From the NCBI GenBank assembly GCA_035771165.1, contig JAWNZC010000265.1, forward strand, positions 1,127,001-1,191,000: a stretch of DNA of 64,000 bases, given 5' to 3'. Positions 14,401 through 23,154 of the stretch are shown in pieces; position 1 is the first letter of the stretch, and every line of letters starts with the position of its first letter. The notes beneath the pieces are model-generated. The model was not told the DNA's origin. It ran no database searches and saw only the letters and a program-made list of their open reading frames with translations. Both the position numbers and the translations under genes were made by a program. The DNA comes from Paragorgia papillata (Eukaryota > Cnidaria > Anthozoa > Scleralcyonacea > Coralliidae).

Positions 14401-15997
14401 ATTTCAAGTAGGGGAACTAAAAACGACGTAATTGATGTGCAGTGGGGGTCAGGGTACCCTGCGAGTCAGAGCCCCTTTCCGACCTACGCAGGCTTTGGGG
14501 AAAAGTGGGCTCTGCCAACAAACTCGATCTTCGCCCCAAGTTTGGGGCGAGTCAGTCAGGTTTTAAACTGGTCAAACAAGTTCAAGTTTATGAGCACCAG
14601 CAAGCAGCAAAATAGCAAGTGACGCGTTAGAACCTGGGCCCAAAATAGTATCTTGGCAACCCTTCACGCATCCTCAAAAAGAAATGTCGAGTTTGTTGCC
14701 AGAACCCACTTTCTCCCGAAGCCTGCGTAGGTCGGAAAGGGGGCTCTGACTTGCAGGGTAGGGTCAGGGGAGTGAAATTCGAAAAGCCCCGCGTAATGTG
14801 CGTGATTCAAGTGCGAGGAATGCGAGGGAAAACGCGGGAGAAAGGGGAAATTGCAAGGCGCGCTGGTGTGACCTTCTTCTCTCCCCTTCCCTTTTTACCT
14901 GTTGAGTGTAATAGATCACAGATGAGGTAACAGCGTGTGAAGAACAACATGCAGTCACGCCGCTCGAGTTCGACGACTTTACACGCTATGACGTCATTGG
15001 TGATCTATTACAGTACACACACACGGGATAATGTAATCTATTTGTTAAGTACATAACGAGTTTAGAACACGGATGTGCTACTGGTGTAACAATCGAAATA
15101 TAGTAAGGTTTGATATACTGCCGAAACAGAGAACGTAGGAGTCTAACTTTCGAGCGAAGGGTCTTCGTCAGAGAGAAACGAAGGGCCTTCGCTCGAAACG
15201 TTAGACTCCTACGTTCTCTGTTTCGGCAGTATATCAAACCTTACTATATTTCGATTGTTGTTTCAACACTGCCTACGCAGCATGCTACGTTTATTTCACT
15301 TGCTACTGGTGTAGATATTTCGCGTTCTAAACAATGTCTTCGTGCTATAAAAGCCACAAAGTTAACCGTATTGTAATTTTCTTGTTTCAACAGCTGACGT
15401 TCTCAGTGAAGACACCGTTTTAAAATGGTACAAAGGAAGTCACGCGGCAAAGGGGAAAAGTGTCTTCTTAGAACAAATGAAGAAAATGGTGGAATGGCTT
15501 CAAAGCGCGGAAGAAGGTAAACAACGTAAAATAATTTGTGTAAACATATACATTTGGAAACGACCAAGCTTTTGCCCTGTTGAATCAGCATGTCGGTCTC
15601 CACATTGTATATCGTGGATCACTAAATTTGTTGGATCAAGTATTCGCTATCAGGGCCGCAGAGAGGGCGGCGGGGGGCAATTTGCCCCAGGGCCTCACAC
15701 AACATGGGGCTTCAGGGATAAAAAAAATTGTAAATTCAGCTCAACACCGTATACGAAAATAGCGCCCTCAAAATGTTGGAAATACCTTTTCAGAGACCCA
15801 ATAATTCAAATAATAACTATAAAGGCCTCCACCTGACCATTTTCCCCAGGCCTCCTGTCGTCCCTCGGCGGGCCTGTTCGCTATTTACAAGCTCTAATTT
15901 GATGATTTGCTCGTGAATTACTACTTTTAAGACATAAGTTTTAAAAGGCATTTTATTTGTTTTAGAATCGGGTTCTGAAGATGAGGAGGAGGATTAA
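2477..15997 (+). CDS. BZW / eIF5-mimic protein (basic leucine zipper and W2 domain protein), 5' exon missing
   Basis: Fifteen exons with GT-AG borders can be read in frame: 2477-2559, 3837-3930, 5092-5192, 6394-6459, 7421-7499, 7907-7963, 8038-8150, 9599-9685, 10387-10470, 11298-11363, 11906-11986, 12082-12153, 14075-14141, 15394-15516 and 15966-15997 (stop). Diagnostic stretches are [55 protein letters not shown] and [19 protein letters not shown], followed by an acidic tail. The family is the animal BZW1/BZW2 (5MP) proteins. These cytoplasmic proteins mimic eIF5 through a C-terminal W2/MIF4G-type domain, bind eIF2 and eIF3 and tune start-codon selection. Split codons match across the junctions checked, for example 3930/5092 and 7963/8038. 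The exon with the initiator Met was not found and may lie left of the window. Introns hold many MITEs. BZW1 and BZW2 cannot be separated here. Confidence 0.93.
2705..3468. mobile_element. hAT DNA transposon, internally deleted
   Basis: A 764-bp element inside the first visible BZW intron. Inverted ends TAGGCTGATGCGATAT / ATATCGCATCAGCCTA are followed by AT-rich TATCGATA-type subterminal repeats. It is flanked by a perfect 8-bp duplication, CTGGTAGA (2697-2704 and 3469-3476), the hAT signature. Only the C-terminal piece of a transposase remains (3043-3228). Confidence 0.9.
3043..3228 (+). pseudogene. hAT transposase C-terminal dimerisation domain relic
   Basis: The 61-residue frame contains [19 protein letters not shown] followed by R-x-L-x-P, the signature of the hAT-family C-terminal dimerisation region. 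It ends at the natural C-terminus (stop at 3226-3228). The DDE catalytic core and BED zinc finger are absent, so it cannot mobilise its host element. It lies centrally between the inverted ends at 2705 and 3468, which supports an internal deletion derivative of an autonomous hAT. Confidence 0.85.
4755..5019. mobile_element. hAT-type MITE
   Basis: Inverted ends CAGGACTGCTGAGAGA / TCTCTCAGCAGCCCTG, with a perfect 8-bp target duplication ACTCTTAG at 4747-4754 and 5020-5027. Includes a poly-G run near 4770. No coding capacity. Located in the BZW intron between exons 3837-3930 and 5092-5192. Confidence 0.9.
6006..6288. repeat. Foldback MITE with TAAGTCGCGACTTA blocks
   Basis: Ends GCCATTTAAACGGGAGAAA and TTCTCCCGTTTAAACGGC are inverted copies. 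The interior carries at least five copies of the self-complementary AAGTCGCGACTT motif and two of AAGACGCGTCTT. No target duplication could be settled. Intronic in BZW. Confidence 0.75.
6890..7208 (+). repeat. 5S-rRNA-derived SINE (SINE3-like)
   Basis: Positions about 6941-7002 match the internal-promoter half of eukaryotic 5S rRNA: AGTTAAGCCC, then GTTAGTACTTGGATGGGTGA and CCGTCTGGGAATA. The 5' half is poorly preserved. The match continues into an unrelated body (GGTTCTGCGGTTTTCCTCCC) and an A/T-rich TAAATAAATCATTA tail. A 5S-like head fused to a non-5S body is the organisation of class 3 SINEs transcribed by RNA polymerase III. It lies in a BZW intron. It is not a functional 5S gene. Confidence 0.8.
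8296..9479. mobile_element. Mutator-like non-autonomous element (9-bp TSD)
   Basis: A 1184-bp segment with inverted ends TAGCCTAGTCTCTAGGCC / GGCCTAGAAACTAGGCTA (22 bp, few mismatches). It is flanked by a perfect 9-bp duplication GTGTGCATG at 8287-8295 and 9480-9488. Nine-base duplications are typical of Mutator-like elements. No transposase is visible; the short open frames inside are unrecognised. It sits in the BZW intron before exon 9599-9685. Confidence 0.8.
10185..10350. repeat. Dispersed repeat, copy 1
   Basis: About 150 bp (GTCGACCGGAGGTTTTCCG ... GAAAAGTGAGCTGAAATCGA) is recognisably repeated at about 13360-13490 (ATCGACCAGAGGTTTCCC ... GAAAAGTGAGCTAAAAGCGA), in the same orientation. 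Both copies are intronic and non-coding. The family is unknown. Confidence 0.55.
10978..11066. repeat. Short inverted repeat
   Basis: AAAATATCGTGATTTGTCAGTG and CACTGACAAATTACGATATTTT form a near-perfect stem separated by about 45 bp. Flanking CGATTTATTTTTA / TAAAAAATAAATCG blocks at about 10698 and 10930 add a second inverted pair. Intronic MITE relics. Confidence 0.55.
12308..12484. repeat. Foldback MITE
   Basis: AGAAATTGTTCATGGTTTGG ... GTTATAGATGCAC is mirrored by GTGCATCCATAACTC ... CCAAACCATGAACCATTTCT. The architecture (outer ends, nested inverted block, GC-richer centre) parallels the repeat at 1625-1957, but the sequence differs. BZW intron. Confidence 0.75.
12763..12949. repeat. 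Foldback MITE
   Basis: AACAAATAGATTCCATTTT with TCTGTTCAGTTATAGATGCA on the left is mirrored by TGCATCTATAACTGAACAGA and AAAATGGAATCTATTTGTT on the right. It is a 187-bp near-palindrome with a central GTGGTAAGAAC / GTTCTTACCAC pair. A related end (AATCTATTTGTTAAGTA) appears at about 15037. Confidence 0.75.
13360..13490. repeat. Dispersed repeat, copy 2
   Basis: Second copy of the repeat at 10185-10350, diverged, same orientation, inside the BZW intron before exon 14075-14141. Confidence 0.5.
13783..13926. repeat. Foldback palindrome
   Basis: Arms GAGTGTTTCATCAGGATATC / GATATCCTGATGAAACACTC with CCAAACACCGAGACGTTTGT / ACAAACTTCGAGGTGTTTGG inside, and TATCATACACGAGG / CCGAGTGTATGATA outside. 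About 144 bp; no coding capacity. Confidence 0.75.
14455..14760. mobile_element. Mutator-like MITE (9-bp TSD)
   Basis: 306 bp with roughly 75-bp inverted ends starting TACCCTGCGAGTCAGAGCCC, mirrored by CTTGCAGGGTA, and sharing CCTTTCCGACCTACGCAGGC. Flanked by a perfect 9-bp duplication GGGTCAGGG at 14446-14454 and 14761-14769. No open frame of interest. BZW intron. Confidence 0.85.
14905..15018. repeat. Foldback MITE
   Basis: GTGTAATAGATCACAGATGA and TCATTGGTGATCTATTACAG form the ends, with GCGTGTGAAG / TTACACGC inside. Immediately precedes the larger palindrome at 15088. Non-coding. Confidence 0.55.
15088..15259. repeat. Near-perfect 172-bp palindrome
   Basis: AACAATCGAAATATAGTAAG through CGTAGGAGTCTAAC is mirrored by GTTAGACTCCTACG through CTTACTATATTTCGATTGTT. 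The arms are about 75 bp and the centre is a short GAAGGGTCTTCG / CGAAGGGCCTTCG stem. It is a foldback element in the BZW intron before exon 15394-15516. Confidence 0.8.
15651..15876. mobile_element. hAT-type MITE in the last BZW intron
   Basis: 226 bp, ends CAGGGCCGCAGAGAGGG / CCCTCGGCGGGCCTG, flanked by a perfect 8-bp duplication TTCGCTAT (15643-15650 and 15877-15884). GC-rich and non-coding. Confidence 0.9.
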
Positions 15998-16021
15998 TCT
16001 ATTTAAAGAACGTCTTTAACA

Positions 16022-16074
16022 AATAAATTGAAGTATTTTTTGTATATATAGAATACATAAAAAAACGCAATAAA
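16022..16074 (+). promoter_or_regulatory. Candidate polyadenylation signals of BZW
   Basis: Two AATAAA hexamers, at 16022-16027 and 16069-16074, lie 25 and 72 bases after the BZW stop codon. Either could direct 3'-end formation. Confidence 0.6.
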
Positions 16075-16572
16075 CATTTTAAGACTAAGTGGTTTTAAGA
16101 TCAGTAAAACTTCTGTTCTCAGTAAAACCAATCCAAATAGTTATGTGAGCTAAATACATTTGACACTTAAAGGTGAATAACAGTCCGTTTACATGAAATA
16201 GTCAGGTCAGCTCAGAATAGATACTCAAAATACACACCTTTTAAGGTTTAACATTATTTTTCGATAAAAATTTTATCTGTTCTGTGCCGTCAAGGAGCAA
16301 CATGGCAGAAAACCAAGCGATTCGGGCAATTCGGCGAGGATATGTATCATCTCTTTGGCTAGGATAACTAGGATAAGTGGGATAACTTGTATAATTAGTA
16401 TAACATAACTAAGATAGCATATTTGGGAAAGATAGGTCAAGTCACTATACCAAGGGGATACTTTAGGACATTATATATGAAAATTTATCTGTTCATTTGG
16501 TGACACCGATACATGAAACATCAACCCATATATCGCACACATTTCCGGTAGTAGCTCATCGGGGGATATTGA

Positions 16573-17960
16573 ATTGAATTTATTGAATTACTGATTTGCA
16601 ATTATTGTTAAAAACAAAATTGAATTCTACAGTATAACAACGAAATATAACTATTTACATTAAGGTTAAATAACAATTTACTATAAGATAAAAAAAAGAA
16701 AAAAGGCTAGAGATTCTTATCTACGTGTTCGCAGTTAAAAGTACGAGTTGCTGATGGAATAAAGCTTTTTAAAAATCTGTCCGTTCTACATCTAGGTAAT
16801 AACGGAGTAAAATTTCTAATATTATATTTTTTCCGTTCGGGGACAATAGAATAAATTTTGTGACCGGGGTTAAAAATTTTACGAAAGAAACGTTGACATG
16901 AATGGCTTCGACGATCGTACAAGCTGGGCAAATTTGCTAATTTCAAAGCGGCATCATATGAGCTGGATGGAAAAATGATACGAAGAGCTCTCGTTTGGAC
17001 GTGCTCGATTTGAAGGCTAAGGTAGTCCGGAAGGGAATAATGCCAAACTTCGCACGCGTATTCCACAATAGGTCTGATGCGCAAGTGCAGTAGATGATTA
17101 GTATAATACCACTTCTTTTTAAAAGACGGAGTGAAAATAACCGTTTTGAAGCCTTCTTTGTGATTTCGTCAGTGTTTTTGTTCCATTTTAAATCCTTTGA
17201 AATCCAAACACCAAGAAGCTTGGCTTCGTTAACGATCTCGACAATTTTATTATCTATGATGACTGGTAGTACTGCGGTAGGAGCGGTGCCTGAAAAAGAG
17301 GTATCATTGTACATCAAAGTGGAAATTGATTTGGAGGAAGATAAGCCGGCAAGTTTCTTTACGTTATTCCACCACATCCGAGGATTAGAGTTCTTAATTT
17401 CCGCGACATTGTTTTAAAAAAAGGAACGACGAGCTTTTTTACATACAAGGTTAACCTTATTTCGGTATGATCTAAACTCAGCAGTATTTCCTCGAGACCA
17501 CGCAGATTGTCTTTTCGAAATAAGTGATTTAATTTCCATTTGGAAAACTTTGTCATTTGGGGTCACTTTTTTTCTTCGAAGGGAAATACAAGATGAGATG
17601 ATAGAGTCGAGAGTCGAGTTGAAGTAGGCCAGCTGTTCATCCGATGACTTAAGGTGGTAAAGGGTGGACCAATTTACAAGATAAAATTTTTCCGAAACTC
17701 GTCTACGATATAGGAAGGTCGAGCATCTCTCACCAGGTGGGTTTCATACGAGGAAGATGAACGGTCGGGTTTAAAGGATTCATAACGATCGAGTTATGAT
17801 CGGAAAGACCAACCGGGGCAACGACTATGGGAGGAGAATAAAATGTTGAAATGTTAGTAAACACTTTGTCAAGGATGTTGTTACCTCTCGTTGGACTCTT
17901 CACAGTTTGTTTAAGGTTGAATAAGTTACAAAGATAACTGTGTTTGAATTTATTAAAGTA
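16573..17960 (-). pseudogene. Non-LTR retrotransposon (LINE) remnant
   Basis: Reading the minus strand from about 17945 down, there is an endonuclease-domain end with RGNNILDKVF and GLSDHN-type motifs, a basic linker (RKKVTPNDKVFQMEIKSLIS), then MWWNNVKKLAGL. Next comes EAKLLGVWISKDLKWN and, after a frameshift near 17090, RPIVEYACEVWHYSLPDYL with ALRIIFP, the typical C-terminal tail of jockey/CR1-type RT proteins. The reverse transcriptase palm (YxDD) is missing between the linker and tail, so the copy is internally deleted as well as 5'-truncated. The 3' end is an AATTGAATTTATTGAATT simple repeat at about 16573. The copy is dead. Confidence 0.8.
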
Positions 17961-19004
17961 TTTATTAAATAATTATTACTTGCTGATAAAGTTTTCTCGA
18001 GTTGATTTCTCTTGTCGTCTTGTATCTGTTCGGAGAAAGATATATTACAGTGATTGTCTCTTGCACTGGAAAAGCTGTAACCAAGGACGGGATGTCATTA
18101 TGACAGCGACTTGTTTTCAAAACTGAGGTCGTTTGCGGTGCCACATTCACTCGTTTCTACACTTGTCTTCTTTAAAACTAGTCTCCAATTTATTCATCGA
18201 TTCGGAATATTTATTCAACATCGCACTTAGGATTACAATATCTAGTTTGACTTCAGCCATTTCTATCGTCAAACGCCGACATTCACTGCAAAACCCTGGT
18301 AAGGAATTTGAAGTAAATTTTCAAAAAATGTCAAATCCCCCTGGGTTTGATCGTCCCCCCTACCCTGGGGCTAAACTTTGACAAGTGCATAATATTTTAG
18401 AACTTACTAAATTACTTGGGAGGAGACGAATCAAGACACAAAGAAAATAAGCAAAACAACGGCTGCAAAACTCGCGAAAGCACTTTTGAGTTGCAGCTCT
18501 TGTAAAAACCAGAATTTTTGCTCACTGGACAAGCTTAGTTTTCGGGCCAAAACAGAACCAAAACATTGTTAGTAGGGGTATTGTTTATCGAACGTCTGGT
18601 CGGAAGCATGGCCAAACTTTGTCAGTCTCGAGCGAAAAAAGGCATTAAAGAGACATGCACAACTGCAAAAACGACACGATCTGTACAGATAAACTACAAA
18701 CAAATATCCACATAGCAAAATATTTTATTGATCGCCACTTGATAAGCTTACTCACCTGCAAACGCTCGCGCAGACCTTTCTTCATAAATGTTTTTGTTCG
18801 AAGCGTGTTCGCTCAGTCGATCACTCTGAATTGACTTTCTCGACAACGACTGCAGTAACTTCATTACCTTTTCCACAGAATGTAGTAAATACCCCCCGCC
18901 CCCCCCAGTTATGCTGCAATAAGTAAAGTTTACTCTCGAAAGATAAAAGCGGTTAAAACTAATCAATTATTCCAAGTAAAAGTGCTCGCCTCGCGGCAGC
19001 CATT
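17961..19004. other. Intergenic DNA without a supportable gene
   Basis: No ORF or exon with recognisable content. A CCCCCCGCCCCCCC run lies at about 18893-18906. Nothing else stands out up to the MITE at 19005. Confidence 0.5.
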
Positions 19005-19289
19005 CCAGGGTGCATTCCGTGCATGCTACGCCGGATATGGACTTGTCCTTCGTGCTTGGCGTGCTGGCGTGAGTTACCCAAAATTTGATATCTTGGCGTA
19101 TTGGCGTGCAAACAAATGTGACCAGCACTTTGCCTCTTTTGGCGTATTATTTTGCGTATTATTACTTATTATTTTCAAATGTGCATGGCGTACCAAAAGG
19201 TCCGATAAAAAATAATTGGTAGCCGTGGCGTAAAGCTCTGAGCCTCGTCGCCAATCTCCGGCGTGAGACTTTCACGGAATGCACCCTGG
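19005..19289. mobile_element. hAT-type MITE
   Basis: 285 bp with ends CCAGGGTGCATTCCGTG / CACGGAATGCACCCTGG and a perfect 8-bp duplication CAGCCATT (18997-19004 and 19290-19297). Non-coding. Confidence 0.9.
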
Positions 19290-20986
19290 CAGCCATTTCA
19301 CCTGGAAGTGAAGTGATACCCAACTACCACAATGCATTGCGGGGTTTTCCTAAAAGGTCATTGGTGATGTTGAGTAATACAAATTTTGGAGTGTTCGTTG
19401 TTGTATTTTAGGTGACTTTTTAGCATATTTACTTTCCCTAGAAAAAAAGTTCTAAATACAGTATCTAGACATTTGGTTCTAAGTACTGTATTGAGAACAC
19501 AATTTCTAGGTACAGTGAATATGCTAGTAACTGTTAATTTGCCTATTGTTGACGTGGAATGTTGATTGCGTTCATCAGGAATTTTAATGAATATTGAACT
19601 TCCCCCAGCCTAGACCTAGGCCTTCTATTTCCTATTTGGGGGGCTGGGCCGAAAGGACTGGGGAGAGGGGAGAGACAACGGGAAATATAAGGCCTAGTAG
19701 ATTTCCCAATCAAAACTGCCCCAAAACTGCCCCACTCTAGATTCTCAAAGTTGGTGGCGCCAAATCTCAAGTTATTGATATTTTTGTCGAGTTAATGGAA
19801 GTTCAAGGTATTGTTGAAGCATTTACGCTATAAATCGAGTATTCTTGGCATTCTGTGAAAGTTATTTGATTTCCCGAACGAATCGAATGCATTTTATGTC
19901 AAATGAAGGTGAACTCGTGAGTGTATAAATGTAAACGTTCGCCACATGCGTGGCCAATGCTTCATGATTTTCTGTTGATGTTTCTCTGAAGATGATTCTG
20001 AAATGGTAATATATTTGCCAGGAGTATTTTACGCTTGAAAGATGTCATATTTTCATGTGTCTAATAGTCGAATCCAGAGCGTGAAGTTGAGTCGAATCCA
20101 GAGCGTGAAGTTGATAGGAATCGATCAGAGGACAATTGCTGAATATAATTTTAACTTAATATTATGGTTGTAAAATATAGATTTGATATTTAAGTGGTGG
20201 CTCGATGCCGATGGTTGTAAGACTTGTAACTGTGAGAAAAATGAATAAATACAATGGTCTGGGATTTGGCAAATCTACTAGGCTTTTCCGGAGCATTAAC
20301 TCTGTTACGTCATGAAGCGAATTTAGTTCCCAGTCCCATAGGCCACAGCTCAGCCACGGAAAAGCCTATGTCTAGGCTGAACTTCCCCTATAATCCAGAT
20401 ACGTCAGGTGACTGATTTGACGGTGCCTGATTGGACTGAGACTCATGAATATTTAATGAATTTGAGAAATATATTGCAGGCATGCATATGCTATAAACTA
20501 CAATACTACTAAAGGGTCTATACAAAATGCCTCCAACTTGTTTTTACATTTACGACTTGTTTATAAATAAATCTAAATATATTCTGACGTCGTATTATTC
20601 TACGTTCTGGTTTGATTTCAACAAAATTATGTAATTTATGGCTTTCAGACTACTCTTAAATACTTGCCTCAAAATGCAGGAAATAGTGTTTCAGGGACCC
20701 TAGGAATCCAAAATTTTACGGGGGGCCACGCCCCTGGACCCCCCTAGCAGACCGAGTTTGCCGCCCCCCCCCCCCCAAACTCAAGACGCTACGCCACTGT
20801 CGAAATCACGGATAGCGAAAGAGTTTTATAAAGCGAAAAAACAACGTACCTCTGCCAGATTTCTGTGTCAATATGGTGGCATCAGGGGGGTGTCAATAAC
20901 GTTTGGAACTGCGGGTTGTAGAAAACATGTCAAATATAGCAGAAGGTTTATACACGACCACAGTTAATTGAACGTGTGGACAAACT
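19290..20986. other. Intergenic DNA with repeat relics
   Basis: No supportable gene. 20260-20410 has inverted GGCTTTTCCG / CGGAAAAGCC blocks. About 20700-20802 is a truncated GC-rich MITE end (ACGCTACGCCACTG next to a poly-C run) resembling the family of the hAT MITE at 43592-43747. Confidence 0.5.
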
Positions 20987-21382
20987 TAACCTGAATGTCA
21001 GGCCTTTATTTGTTCCCGCCTTCCGCTAAACCCGTCAGCGCGGGCAGAGGTGCGGGCGAGCGAGAAGGCGAGAAAAACAAAGGCCTGAGGAAACTCTTAA
21101 CAAAACTGTCTTCCGCCCACTTTGCTATTTTTAAACATGAACGATTATGATTGATATGAGTTGTCAAAAGAACAAAGCGTATGTTTTGATTTCATCCCAC
21201 AGAAATATATAGACTTTCTCCGCGTCTGGTTTTAGTCCAGACTAGTCTAGGTAGACTTGCAATAAATACACGAGCTCGAATTGAAGGCGTTTGTCCGTGG
21301 TATCTAGACCCGATCTAGAGAAGAAGTCGAAGAATTGGAAAATACGATAAGAAACCGAGAAATTTGACAATTTGAGAGTATA

Positions 21383-21673
21383 CATACTACTCAAATCAGT
21401 AGAGCGAGACATGGATGATTTTTTTATCGCTTCCGAAGTGTCAGTTTTATTAACCGCGGATCAATATTAAAGCAATCACGAGGTGTATTCTCATGTACCA
21501 CGTGATAAACATCCCATTGAATCCCATTGTTAACTCGTAAACAAGCTATCACGTGGTACATAAGACTACACCTCGTGATTGCTTTGAAATTGATCTGCGG
21601 TTAACGAAACTGTCGCTTCGGAAGCGATGAAAACATCGTCTATGTCTCGCTCTACTGATTTGAGTAGTATATA
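21383..21673. repeat. Foldback element nested in the Mutator-like element
   Basis: Outer ends ATACTACTCAAATCAGTAG / CTACTGATTTGAGTAGTAT; inner arms include AGCAATCACGAGGTGTA / TACACCTCGTGATTGCT and GTACCACGTGATA / TATCACGTGGTAC. Non-coding. Confidence 0.8.
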
Positions 21674-22059
21674 TTGATTCAAAATTCCACCATAATAAAA
21701 GATAAACACGATTTGATAGCCGCCTTGATATAGTTTCGACTAAATTAATAAAATATATAATTTTGTAGCACAGGCTAGAGCGTTGGAGAAAAGGATCGAC
21801 TGGATATTGATCGGTTTTATATTAAAAACAAACGCAATAGTTTGGGAATTATTTTATACAGTTTTAGAATTTAAATTTTAGAATGCAGGTAGGCCATTTA
21901 ATATATTGATACATAATCATAAACACGTCTCAACCGTATAAACTCAGTCATCCACATAGTGACTAACTGTTCCGAGATTCCCGTTTTGTAACTTACGGGT
22001 CCACTTTAATTTCTGACAACCATTGTTCAGCACTGCCATAAACAACTTGGACTTGCCTT

Positions 22060-22350
22060 CAGTAGCCATCGTCCCTGATCATCGAACGAAGGACCCAAGT
22101 AGACTGCTTTTCTCAAGGTCTCCACCTGCTACAACGAAATTCCTCACCGTGCCATGTTGAAGTCGATGAAGTTCAGAGAACACAAATGGCAATATCTGAT
22201 ATATCAGACTTTTACCAAAACCAGTGGGCAAAACAGCAAAGACATCTTGGCTTGTCAACAGCGAGCTTTCGAATGCACGTCGTTTGTTCTGGTTTCAAAG
22301 ACTCATAGCCGAAATGTGTCAATGAATTTAACAAAGCGGTTTCGAAAAAT
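22060..22350 (-). pseudogene. RecQ-like DNA helicase fragment captured by a transposon
   Basis: On the minus strand one frame reads GYESLKPEQTTCIRKLAV. After a one-base shift, a second frame reads VFAVLPTGFGKSLIYQILPF. Together these are the motif 0 (GY-x3-KPEQ) and Walker A (PTGFGKS) regions of RecQ-type superfamily 2 helicases. The fragment stops well short of the DEAH, RecA2 and zinc regions, so no helicase could be made. Its position inside a transposase-less, long-TIR element is the gene-capture arrangement known from Pack-MULEs. The source gene is not in the window. Confidence 0.75.
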
Positions 22351-22743
22351 CCTCCTATGGTTTGATTTTCCGACATAATAAATGATTAAATGAATGAATT
22401 GGTCACAGAAACGTACACAATAAACACATTCGAGAAATGGCGATGACCTTGTCACGGTGTGCACCTTCGGGCAGTTGTTTATCTGAATGAACCAATCAAA
22501 ATGCTTACTTCAATTAGTCAGCCAATCAGAGCTCCCGTCCATGAGATGGACGGATTCCCCACAGTTTTGTTAAGAGTTTCCTCAGGCCTTTGTTTTTCTC
22601 GCCTTCTCGCTCGCCCGCACCTCTGCCCGCGCTACCGGGTTTAGCGGAAGGCGGGAACAAATAAAGGCCTGACATTCAGGTTAGGACAGACTAAGAAAGT
22701 TCGTTGTTTCAATGTGAGCTACACGTCGGCCGATATAAATGTC

Positions 22744-23154
22744 TTAAGCTAAATTTGCATATGTGTGTGGTGTATGTACTGTTTTCCACATTAAGGCAAT
22801 TTGTGGCCTAGAAAGGGGGAAGTCTGCACGCAGGCTAGATAAACTAAGAATAAGGAAAGCAACAAGATCATGAATGCTGTACCTCACAATTTGCTGGGGA
22901 TAGTATATCATATAATGTTGTTTCGGTATAATTGGCTTTTCATAAAGATTACTGAATTCTTCTAGATAATTAGCAACAAGGATACTGAGATATACAGCTA
23001 GTTGAACTGATGATTTTGGTGCAAATATAAGCTCTTCAATTTTTAAAAGTCTTAGGATATCAGTGGCGTAGGAAACATGGGGCCAGGGCATCGGCCATCC
23101 CAACTTTTTATTTATGGGAGGTGGAATATCGTTCACCCCCCCCCCCCCCTTCAA
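22744..23154 (-). pseudogene. Unrecognised protein-coding relic
   Basis: The minus frame includes IEELIFAPKSSVQLAVYLSI and KPIIPKQHYMIYYPQQIVRY. The Pro-Lys-x-His-Tyr-Met-x-x-Tyr-Pro motif recalls a domain seen in repetitive, transposon-associated cnidarian proteins, but I cannot name it. The N-terminal end runs over a poly-C tract (23139-23150), so the frame start is not credible. Probably a decayed exon of a mobile or captured gene. Confidence 0.3.

Larger units (their letters stand above)
20987..22683. mobile_element. Mutator-like element with 123-bp TIRs (Pack-MULE-like)
   Basis: The 1697-bp element has long inverted repeats, 20987-21109 and 22561-22683 (123 bp, very few differences), starting TAACCTGAATGTCAGGCC. 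The flanks read GGACAAACT on the left and GGACAGACT on the right, a 9-bp target duplication with one mismatch. Long TIRs plus 9-bp duplications indicate the Mutator superfamily. No MULE transposase is present. It carries a RecQ-like helicase fragment (22060-22350, minus strand) and a nested 291-bp foldback (21383-21673). Confidence 0.82.

Noticed and set aside
15110..15376. Pair of similar frames on both strands at 14986-15376
   Set aside because: Produced by the 172-bp palindrome at 15088-15259.
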